Positions 35,306 to 64,000 of a stretch of DNA of 64,000 nucleotides are shown one piece after another. The stretch lies in assembly GCF_028583425.1 (NCBI RefSeq), contig NC_072805.1, positions 15,944,001 through 16,008,000 on the forward strand, read 5' to 3'. The stretch comes from Eublepharis macularius (lineage: Eukaryota > Chordata > Lepidosauria > Squamata > Eublepharidae). The translations under genes were made by a program, and so were the position numbers. Under the pieces are notes generated by a model, which was not told the origin of the DNA, made no database searches, and saw only the letters and a list, made by a program, of their open reading frames with translations. The first letter of the stretch is position 1, and the number at the start of each line of letters is the position of its first letter.

Positions 35306-38229
35306 CTTTGCCTCTGGTGAAATGCTTGCTTCTCTCTTTTAAAGAGTCCAATAATCTCCAGTTTAGGGTGTGTATCTACGGGAACTCCAAAGGGAGACAA
35401 GCGCTTGGAGGAGGAGGCCCAATTTTCCCCCACTCCCTAAGGCAAAGAACCAGTTTGGAAGTGGTCCAGCTGGTGTCTGACTAACCCCAAAATAACTGAG
35501 CAAGAGTTCACAACCTTTGATTTACTTCCAAGGATGGACAGAGGAAAAATAGATATGTATATCTGACATACAACAGCATGGCAAGACGAATGGGAAACCC
35601 ACTTTTCTGGGCTTGTGCTACCAGAGAAACACTAAAACATTGGTTGGAGAGTATAAATTCTTTGACAGCCCAGAGCACTGAGGGTATAACAACCCATAAT
35701 TACGGTTACTTCTTGGTAGGGATGTGACAACACAGTTCGTATTAAGTTCACATGGCTTTTTTTTGAAAGGCTGTAAAGGCCAAGAAAATTAGCCCAAAAT
35801 GATGGCTGACAGCTGTTGTACTGTAGAGGCTAAGAGATGCAACTGCTTATCTGGAGCTGAAATCTTTGCCACCATGAAGAAAATGAATGGGAATGCTATT
35901 TCCCTAGAGGTGTGATGCCACAGAAATATTAAGACATCTGTTTGAAAATGATATATTTCCTGACAATCCAAAACACAAACAGTTAGATATGGTTACTGCT
36001 TATCCCTACCCATGGTCGTTCTTGCAACACTGCCACTTTTACCCAACCTGAAGTTTCCCACTCCCTCAAATGAGTCCACCCATTCTTCTCTGATACTCCT
36101 TATGCCCAAGCTCCCTGGTGGGACATCTGTGAGGCGCTACCTCTCTTTGTTTCTTTCTTCAACACCCAGCTCCATTGAACTTCTGCCCTACCTGAATAAT
36201 TCTTACCCAACTGGCAGAGTCAAACCACGTGTAACAGCTCTTGCTAGATTCATCTCGCAACACATCCTCCCTTCTTCCTTCCCCTCTGATGCATCCCTCA
36301 ATACCTCTTACCAGCTATTTTTTTTTGCTTCACCTTCCAGGCAGAGTATGGCACAATACAATGCTCTATAGTTACCTGATTGGCACTTTTTGATTTCCTT
36401 AAAAGGATGAACACAGAGCTTGACCCAGTAAGGTGAGGAAACATTTTTTGTACTTGGACTGTATACGTCAGGATTGTGGCCCTTGCTTGAGGCAGGGAAC
36501 GGGAATCTGTGTGTACTACTGACAGCTGACAGTAATCGCCTCAGGCTGATCCCAGTTTTTCTTGCTGTGTAATTTTCCATGAACTTGACACTAATTAGAA
36601 AGAAACAAATCTTACTATGGGGCGCTTGAACATTCCATGTGAACTAATTTCTCTAGAGCACCACGTGGGCTAGAACAGATATTGCTGGCAGGATAGGCAC
36701 CATCAGTCTATTTGTTTATTAAAAACATTCATTTTGGACAACAGGTCTTGTCCTTCTAAAGAATTTAGAGAATATGCCACCTGCCTTCTAGTTTTATTTG
36801 TCTGACCTAAGCAGTTAGAACTGGTTTATAACAGAACAAAATACTACCCATCCAGCAATATGAATAGCATTCTGCAAGTAATAGAGTAGATGTTTTGATT
36901 GGTGTTTTGAAATTTGATTGAGACATTTATTTCTTTGTTTAAAACACTTATAATGTATTGATTGTATTGTATAGCATATAATAGACTGATTGATAAAACA
37001 CTTCTGTGTTGCCTCTCCATGTTAACACTCAAGACCACTCACAGCAAAATAAACGCAATTCACACCACAAGAGTTACAACTGTAGATAGGAACAGCTGTC
37101 ATGTGGGAATTCCGCCCTGAGGGGGGGCCATTGTGAAGGTGAGGGAAGGGGCAGGGGACTGACATGTCCTGAAAGAAGCTATAGATTTATTGAATACATA
37201 AAACAGAATTTCAGCAACTTTGCATTACATTCCCCCAAACGAGGCTTGGCCAAGTTGATGAAGCGTCACTGACTGGTCTGAAGAAATCTAGCAAAGGAGA
37301 TTTCTGCCTCATCCTCTTCTTTGGGGCTGCCTTTTATACCCTTTCCCCCTCTTCTCTAGGATCTTATGTGGCTTCTCCAATTGGACCCTCCCACTGACTC
37401 AGATTCCTGATGCAGTAAAATGTTTTCAGCATGGGTTGAAATATAGCTTGGGTTATTCTGATTTTGTTCATTGGGACCCAGGAACTACCACATTTGGGTA
37501 ACTTCCCCCTTTGTGGCCATAACATGCTCCATCCGTGATCTTTATGCTTCTGTCACAGGGCTTTGGCCCTGGGTGGACTCCCTTACCAGGTCAGGTATCT
37601 GGAACTCCATGATTCAGCCGTATTCCTATACTCAAACCCTTTCCTAAATGGGTTTAGACCTGAGTAACTCTGTTTAGGATTGCACTGTTAAGCATATAGA
37701 TGCAGCTCCAAATACCCCTCCTACCTATACTGTGAACCTGCTCTTTCATGAGCAGCATAACCTCTTCTATGGCAAGCTGTGAGCCAGTTCCTTGATTGGC
37801 ACCTCCACCAACCAACAGTACCTCAGACTTACCTGGCGTCCCAGTTGATTGGCCCCAATCCATCCCATTGCTACCTCCGGGTGCCAGTTCCGACATTCAC
37901 TGCATCTTCTGACTCTGATTTAAAGGAAAGAAAGGGCCGCCTGTTGTCCCCATGTTGGTGGCATTTTACCCCATTAACTCCAGAAGACCTCTCCCAGTGC
38001 TTTCCAGAGGAGGTTTAGCTGCAGGGCAGAAAATATGAACCTTGTAGAACTCTGAAACATAAACGGCCATGGGGCCAACATTCCTTTTAAAAAGCTGGAT
38101 TGTACAACATGGAAGATGGTGTGATGAATTGCCTCACAATCCCTTAAACAGCTTATTGTTGATTGTGTTTCAGATCATTCTAATTCTAACAACAACAACA
38201 ACAACAATAATACCATCTCATTTTGGCGT
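35306..38229. other. Intergenic sequence upstream of gene A
   Basis: Includes the promoter side of gene A. No open frame or repeat here was recognised. 37140-37560 has features of a retroelement end but is unassigned. Confidence 0.35.
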
Positions 38230-38245
38230 TAACTAGGGTTGCCAG

Positions 38246-38420
38246 TAGGGTTGCCTGCCTCCAGGAAGTAGCTGGAGATCTCCCGGTATTACAGTGGATT
38301 TCCAGGTCACAGACATCAGTTCCCCTGCAGAAATTGGCAGCTTTGGAGGGTGGAGTCTATGGCATTATACCCTGCTGAGGTCTCTCCCCTCTCCAAACTC
38401 CACCCTGTCCAATAATGTTC
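38246..38420 (+). repeat. 'gggttgccag' SINE (family c), 3'-shortened
   Basis: GGGTTGCCTGCCTCCAGGAA ... CTCTCCAAACTCCACCCTG. Ends abruptly before the L2 copy. Confidence 0.6.
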
Positions 38421-38539
38421 TCACGCTGGCTATGAGAGCACTCCCACGCTCCGTATGGAGCCAATTTGTCCCATTTGGGGTCAAAACGGCAGTCTGTGCA
38501 GTCAAGAAGGCAAGCTATAAAAAATAACCCCTGTGTGAA

Positions 38540-40315
38540 AACGCCCTAACTCTTTGAGTGGGGAGTGTTCCTCTTGGAATATTGACAGGAGACCTGATAT
38601 GAAAAGTTTATTAATTAAAAAAACATCCCTACGCAAAAATGATGTGGCCATTTATCGCCCAGTCTCTAACCTGCCCTTTCTGGGCAAAGCGATGGAAAGA
38701 GCAGTAGCTGACCAACTCCAGATCTTCTTGTTTAATTCTAGTGCTCTGGACCCTTTCCAGTCTGGATTCAGATCAGGGAAAGGGACAGAGACGGCACTAG
38801 TAGCACTGGTGGATGATCTCTGTCTGAATATAGACAAAGGTCGTGCCTCCTCATTGCTCCTCCTGGATCTGTCTTCGGCCTTTGACACAGTAGACCATGC
38901 CACAGTAGAGATAGAAGTGGGCATCAAAGGATGGGCCTTGGACTGGTTTAAATTGTTTCTCATGGAATGGACTCAAAGGGTTGCCGTTGGAGATCAGCTA
39001 TCTCCAGAACGGGAACTGTCTTGTAGGGTTCCGCAGGGCGCAATCTTATCTCCCATGTTATTCAACCTCTGCGTAAAACTTTTAGGAGAACTCATTCGTA
39101 GCTATGGAGTTGGATGTCATCAATATGTAGATGATATTGGAATGCAGTAGAAATCTTGGATCGCTTCCTGACAGCTGTGGTGAAATGGCTGAAAACAAAC
39201 AAATTGAAACTGAACCCAGACAAGATGGAAGTGATGCTTGTTGGGAAGGCAGAGATCTTCAAGGACATTGTACTCTCCACTTTTGATGGTGTTCGTCTGA
39301 CCCTTGCAGACTCAATTAAGAGCCTAGGGGTTATATTGGACCCAGTGCTACTATTAGAAAAACAAGTTAAGACAGCTGCAAAAAATGTTTTCACCAACTT
39401 TACTCTAGCCTGGAAGATGGCTTCTTACTTCTACATGACTGACCTAGCCACCTGGATCCATGCTATGGTAACATCAAGGCTTGACTATTGTAATGCACTA
39501 TACATAGGTCTCCTGTCTAAGTTAACTAGGATACTCCAATCGGTGCAAAATGCTGCAGTTTGACTGTTATCAGGAGCTAGAAAGAGCGTGAACATCACTC
39601 TCATCCTGCAATCACTCCCCTGGCTACCTATCAGTTACTGCGCTCAGTTCAAGGTATTGCTTATCACATAAAACTCTTCATAGCCTATGTCCAGCATACC
39701 TACGGGATCGCCTCCTTCCCTATGTTCTTCCACAGCAGCTTCACTCCTCTGAACAGGGTCTCCTGCATGCGCCGCCCTGTACATGGGCAAAATCAACAGC
39801 AGCTGATACATGAGCATTCTCTGTGGTGGCTCGTACTCTGTGGAATGGCCGCCTGAGGAGGTCAGGACGGAGAGCCCCCCCTCTCCTAGCTTTTCAAAAA
39901 TGATGCAAAACAGAATTATTCAAAAAGGCTTTTTACATAGATAGGAGGACTGTATTGTAGGGAGGATATCTCAGATATATCGCTAATGAATTAGGGACCA
40001 TATACTTCATCATCATGTTGCCTTACATACTATCTGTTGCCTTAAGTATGTGCTCCTATGTGCTACCTGTGCTTCAAGTATGATCTTACTGGGTCAATCA
40101 TAGGATGGCTTAAGCTCTGTTTCAGCATTTCTTCAACTCTGTATAGGATTCTTGCTAATGCTATATCTTTGCGAACTTGTTTTGATTTACCCTATGGCAT
40201 TGTTTAGGAAAATTTCCTGGATATTGGCTGTACTAATCTTGCACTGTGTAATCCACCTTGAGTCTCAGTAAGAAAGGCTGATTATAAATGACATAAATAA
40301 ATGCATTAAAATGTG
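38540..40315 (+). mobile_element. L2-clade LINE (5'-truncated, decayed reverse transcriptase)
   Basis: Two long reading segments (38554-39150 and 39156-39563) give YRPVSNLPFLGKAMERAVAD, FQSGFRSGKGTETALVALVD, LLLDLSSAFDTVDH, RVPQGAILSPMLF, HQYVDDI and SIKSLGVILDP, the order and spelling of an L2/CR1-superfamily reverse transcriptase. Frameshifts and stops interrupt it (for example after YVDDIGMQ and after QNAAV). The tail TAATCCACCTTGAGTCTCAG ... AATAAATG is the L2 3' end. Confidence 0.9.
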
Positions 40316-40406
40316 CCATTTTGACTGGTGGAGCATGGATATCTCCAATCTAAACCTTATTTTTCCTCTGCTGCTTATAACAACGAGTGAAAGCTGAAGA
40401 GGGGGT

Positions 40407-40745
40407 TGGAGAGAGGTGTTTATTGAATGTTCACCTTTGGCCGATTTTGAAATCTCTCCATAAGCAAACTTGATAGGAACCAAACGGGTCAGCACGTAGA
40501 GAGGTGGATCAATGCTGTTCATAAAAGTGTATGAATTTAGTCTCTGTTATTTAACACCACTACCACCTCCACCCTGAACAATTAAAAAATGAGTTTAACG
40601 TCATGATTCAAAATTGCATTTCAAAAGCAGGTCAGGTATTGTTTGCCTCTTGGTGTACATTAATTATTTGTCCTTAGTTATTACAGCATCTGCATCCCAC
40701 TTTCCCTATCATCCATGGAAGCTCACAGCATGCATCAAATAAGCA
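40407..40745. repeat. ~340-bp repeat shared with 11899-12220
   Basis: Second copy of an unnamed repeat, downstream of gene B. The following 40746-41120 ends in an A-rich tail and may belong to the same or another retroposon. Confidence 0.65.
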
Positions 40746-41380
40746 AGGAGGAGAGAAACCGGGCTAGCTTCATTGATGCCCCACACCAGTCTGCTCTGTC
40801 CTCCCTCCACCGAAGGTGCTGTGATCTTCGAGGACGAGAACTGAAACTCACTGGGGGCAGTCAGATCACAACACCAGGGTTTTCAGATCTCATCTGGAAA
40901 CCAATTTTAGATGTTTTAAATGCCAAAGAAGTAATTCCCGCCACGCAACAAAGTTAAAATGCTCATTTATTGTAATTCTCGGGTTTTTAACAATTTGCCA
41001 AGAGTGGTTTTGATAATGTTTTTTATGGTTTAGTTTTCATCCCTTTCTTGTTTGTACAGTATGGTTTTATCATTTCTTGTATTAAATTTGGATAAATATA
41101 TTAAAAAAACAAAAAAGGTCACAACGCCATGAGGGTTTACAACTCTCTTCCTCCCTCCCTGGCTCTCTGTATCTACTCTCTACTGTATTGCATTATACCC
41201 TGCAAAACTCCCCTTCTTTCCTGAACTCTGCACTCTCCCATCTTCCCAGCCCAAATCATCAGAAAAACTCCAACTGAGAGATGACAACTCAGCCCCACAG
41301 TGAGGGTCTTCCTCGGCCAGGCAACACCTGTCCCTGTTACAGACACAGGCACCGGGCACAGCCACTTACCCCTTCAAGAG

Positions 41381-41632
41381 AGCCAGCTTGGTGTAGCGGT
41401 TAAGAGTGCTGAGACTCTAATCTGGAGAACTAGGTTTGATTTCCCACTCTTTCGCTTGAATTCAGCTGGGTAACCTTGGGTCAGTCACAGCTCTCTCAGA
41501 GCTCTCTCAGCCCCACCCACCTCACAGGGTGATTGTTGTGGGGATAATAATGACATACTTTGTAAACTGTTCTGAGTGGGTGTTAAGTTGCCCGGAAGGG
41601 CGGAACATAAATTGAATGTTGTTATGTTATAA
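41381..41632 (+). repeat. tRNA-derived SINE (family a), full copy
   Basis: AGCCAGCTTGGTGTAGCGGT ... GGCGGAACATAAATTGAATG, followed by an AT-rich tail. Confidence 0.75.
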
Positions 41633-42077
41633 GAGGTGTTCAGTTTGGCATGTGGGGGAAGCTTATTGTGAGGTCTAGCCCCCACTTATCCTCAAGCCCT
41701 GCCTTCTCTTCCTCCCTGCCTCTTTACTGCCACATTGAGTTCCACTCACTGCCAGCCAGTACAGGTAGTCCCTCTCAGTTCTTTGGCATCCTTCCACTGC
41801 CAGCCATTCCAGCCTACATTCCATTCGCTGCCCCCTCAGCAGTCCTATATGGGAGTTCCACAAACCCTCATCTAACTCAAGCTTGGACTGACCTTCCTCT
41901 TCCCTAAGGTAAAACTTCTCCTCTCTAAGCCTATGTTGCTGAATCTTGGGCTGGGAAGCCTTCAGAAACATGGTTGAGATTTAGCTTCAGATTGGCCAGG
42001 GATCCTGGAGGTTTTTTGCTTTCCTCTGGACATAGAGCAGGGGTCTCTAAGGGAGTTAAGGAGGGTGATAGCTGTGA

Positions 42078-42263
42078 ATAACAACAACATTCGATTATAC
42101 CGCCCTTCAGGACAACTTAATGCCCACTCAGAGCAGTTTACAAAGTATGCCATTATTATCCCCACAACAAAACACCCTGTGAGGTGGGTGGGGCTGAGAG
42201 AGCTCCAGAGAACAGTGACTAGCCCAAGGTCACCCAGCTGGCTTCAAGTGGAGGAGTGGGGAT
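42078..42263 (-). repeat. tRNA-derived SINE (family a), truncated
   Basis: Reverse copy starting ATTCGATTATACCGCCCTTC; the tRNA-like end is missing beyond GTGGAGGAGTGGGGA. Confidence 0.65.
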
Positions 42264-42464
42264 GTCCTGTGTTGTTCAGGTGGCTGGACTAGATGACCCT
42301 TGGGATCCCATCCAGCTCTATGTTTCTATGTTTCCGTGAACAGTTAACAATATTTGATGAGTCGATTGACCAACATTGCAACCCAAGATAAAAGTTCTCT
42401 GAAACAATAAACAAATTAATTTAACTTTTCAATAGCAAAATGGCCTCTCGACACCACGGAGGGC

Positions 42465-61995
<19,531 letters not shown>

Positions 61996-62384
61996 CTGTG
62001 CAACAAACATGAAACAGATATCAGTGTATGAGCCAGAGAATTCTACACAGGGCAGAATTTCCTGCAGACAAAATGTGGAATTCTGATACCAGAAGCAGGG
62101 CTGGACATGTCTCAAGGTAAATCTGGCAACTGTTCAGCGCAGTTGTGGCATCATGTGGTGCAAGAAAGCATAAACCCAGCACAATTTCTCCTTCTGTGCA
62201 TTTTCTGCTTCATTGATAATGACTAGCACAGCGAAGAAGCACTTTTAATGCAATTTTTTAAATACAGAACAAATATCTCTTAATTATATATGGAACAACT
62301 AATGCCTCTGTCTTGAGAGAAGGGATTAGACATTAGGAATAAATAAGCAAGGAACCTGCAAGTAATTGCGTTTTTGGAGGGGGT
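61996..62384. other. Sequence upstream of gene B exon 2
   Basis: No signal-peptide exon with a phase-1 donor was found here or out to 64000. Confidence 0.4.
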
Positions 62385-62895
62385 AGGGTTGCCAGTCCTC
62401 CGGTGATGGTGGGAGATCCCCCGCTCCCACCCTCCACCTCCCGCCCCTGCTTACCTGGCCAGCGGAGGAGATATGGGCCTCCCGAGAGTGCTCTCCCGGG
62501 CAGCCCAGCATGTTCCCATGGGCCCAACCTGGCCTTATTCAGGCCCCTGGATTGGGCCTGAATAAGCTTGGAGCACGGGAGTGCTCCCGTGCTCTGTAGT
62601 GGCTTGTTCTGGGCAGATTCGAGCCCAAATTGGGCTGCTGCGAAGCACCCCCTCACCCAACAGTGGGCCATTTTGGTCTGGAAAAGCCCAAATCTGGCCT
62701 GAATCAGGCTCGATTCGGCCTTCTTATGGAGCATGTGAGCACTCCCGGGGGCGGCCACAGGCCACAATGATGATGAAGTGATGTCATCATACGGGCCAGG
62801 GAGCATGCACACACTTTGCATGTGCACAACAGACAACAGGGCAGGTCAGTGCTGAGTCCCCCACCTCCCGCTGGGAGGACCTAGCAACTCTGGGG
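62385..62895. repeat. GC-rich dispersed repeat
   Basis: GGTAGGGTTGCCAGTCCTCC ... GGGAGGACCTAGCAACTCTG. Internally it has CGGGAGTGCTCCCG dyads, TGGGCC blocks and GATGATGAAGTGATGTCATC. Confidence 0.6.
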
Positions 62896-63059
62896 GGGGG
62901 GTCACTTCATTTCCCTCGTATCCCTTCCCCACAGTATGTTCTCTTTTTCTCCTCCTGTCAACCCACATATTCTTTCTTTTCCCTGCTTCCTTCTCTTCTT
63001 CCCACTCACCAATCAACGTTTCTTTTATCTGCTCTCTTTATCTTCAGTTTTATTTATTA

Positions 63060-63292
63060 TTTGCTTCATTAATATCCTGTTTTTCTCCCCAGTGGACACC
63101 CAAAGCAGCTTTCATGGTTCTCCTTTCCTTTATTTTATCCTCACAACAACCTAGAGAGGTAGGTTAAACTGAGAGTGTCTGACTGGCCCAAGGTCACCCA
63201 TTGAGCTTCCATGGCAGAGTGGGGATTCAAACCTGGTTTTCCCAGATTCTAGTCTGACACTTTAACCAACACACCGCACTGGACCTCAGGTT
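63060..63292 (-). repeat. tRNA-derived SINE (family b)
   Basis: CTGTTTTTCTCCCCAGTGGA ... GGGGATTCAAACCTGGTTTT ... CACACCGCACTGGACC. Confidence 0.7.
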
Positions 63293-63924
63293 TCCCTCCT
63301 TCCATCTCCTGTTTGCCTCTCCAGGAGAAAAGTCTGCACAATTTGCATGGTACCAAGTTACCTGGTTGATGTTACTGACCTGGCTCTGGCGAGTCCTCCC
63401 TCCAAGGCAGAAGGGAAGAGAACAGGGGTGGCCTTTCAGGCCAAAAAAACCCCTGGAAAGGGCCCCATACCCACCCTTTTACTGATAAACTCAGGGCTGA
63501 AGCCTGGCAATATTGTTGTGGTTGCTTAGTAACCCCCACAATAGCCACTGAGATCTCCTTTCTTAAAGATATAGGCACTACTGCTGCTTTTGGGGAAAGG
63601 GTTAACCCATCAATTTTATTTAGATCTCATATTTTTCTGCAAACTTGGAGCTTTTCTTAGGTTTGTAGAAAGATACGTCTTTCCTGTTCATACTTCCACA
63701 CTCTAGATTTAAGTATCCACAGATGGGGCCATGTCAAGAATTAGATATATTGATTGATGTGAGAGAATAGTGGTGCAAGTCCTCTTTGTTTTGGACCCCC
63801 CTAAGCTGTCACCTCAACCAGAAACCTGACTTTTAAAAAACTTATTTCCCAGACATTGAAAATAGTGTGTTTTTTGGTATGAGATCTTTAACCTGTCTAT
63901 CACTGACAGAAGACTCGTGACTAG

Positions 63925-64000
63925 GTTTGCCAGGTCCCCCTGTCCTCCCAGCGGGAGGTGAGGGCCCCAGCACCTACCTGCTCCTGGAAATGACATCATC
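63925..64000 (+). repeat. GC-rich dispersed repeat, start only
   Basis: AGGTTTGCCAGGTCCCCCTG ... CCTGGAAATGACATCATC, cut by the window end. Confidence 0.55.

Noticed and set aside
62326-62836. Candidate signal-peptide exon of gene B with donor GTAAGC near 62455
   Set aside because: The donor-like sequence is part of the GC-rich repeat tail and the upstream frame has no hydrophobic leader.

Overview
The window looks like a chromosome segment from a squamate reptile (lizard or gecko type; inference). The genes are vertebrate with short exons and GT-AG introns. The repeats are those expected of a lizard genome: L1, L2/CR1 LINEs, Penelope-like elements (PLEs) with hammerhead ribozyme cores, Ty3/gypsy remains, several tRNA-derived SINE families and many palindromic MITEs. 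No prokaryotic features, CRISPR arrays, rRNA genes or functional tRNA genes were seen.

The host genes are two carboxylesterase (B-type serine esterase) genes lying head to tail on the minus strand. The downstream gene (gene A, 35305 to 9968) can be rebuilt completely from 13 exons. They sum to 1677 nt, an open frame of 558 codons plus stop, with triad Ser229/Glu345/His458 by my count. It is CES2-like: HGGA oxyanion motif and no mini-exon. The upstream gene (gene B, 61995 to 42465) shows exons 2 to 14, including a 36-nt mini-exon, HGGG, a full triad and a C-terminal RTEL. Its signal-peptide exon was not found and probably lies beyond 64000. Both products should be ER-lumen or secreted hydrolases of esters, amides and acyl-CoA-type substrates.

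Region by region: 1-8948 is a transposon stack (PLE remnant, Ty3/gypsy fossil with 3' LTR, and a full-length L1 with both ORFs open and a 17-bp target duplication). 9968-35305 is gene A with repeat-rich introns, including a PLE nested in a foldback element nested in a SINE (25106-26727), a CR1-type tail with a 431-bp tandem duplication, and a solo LTR. 35306-42464 is intergenic, with an L2 reverse-transcriptase copy. 42465-61995 is gene B, whose introns hold a satellite-like 134-bp tandem array, an L1 fragment, MITEs and a likely 1-kb DNA transposon next to exon 3. 61996-64000 is repeat-rich upstream sequence.

No new protein-coding system was recognised. The most unusual content is the nested, precisely datable insertions, the foldback and palindromic elements, and the ribozyme-bearing inverted repeats.
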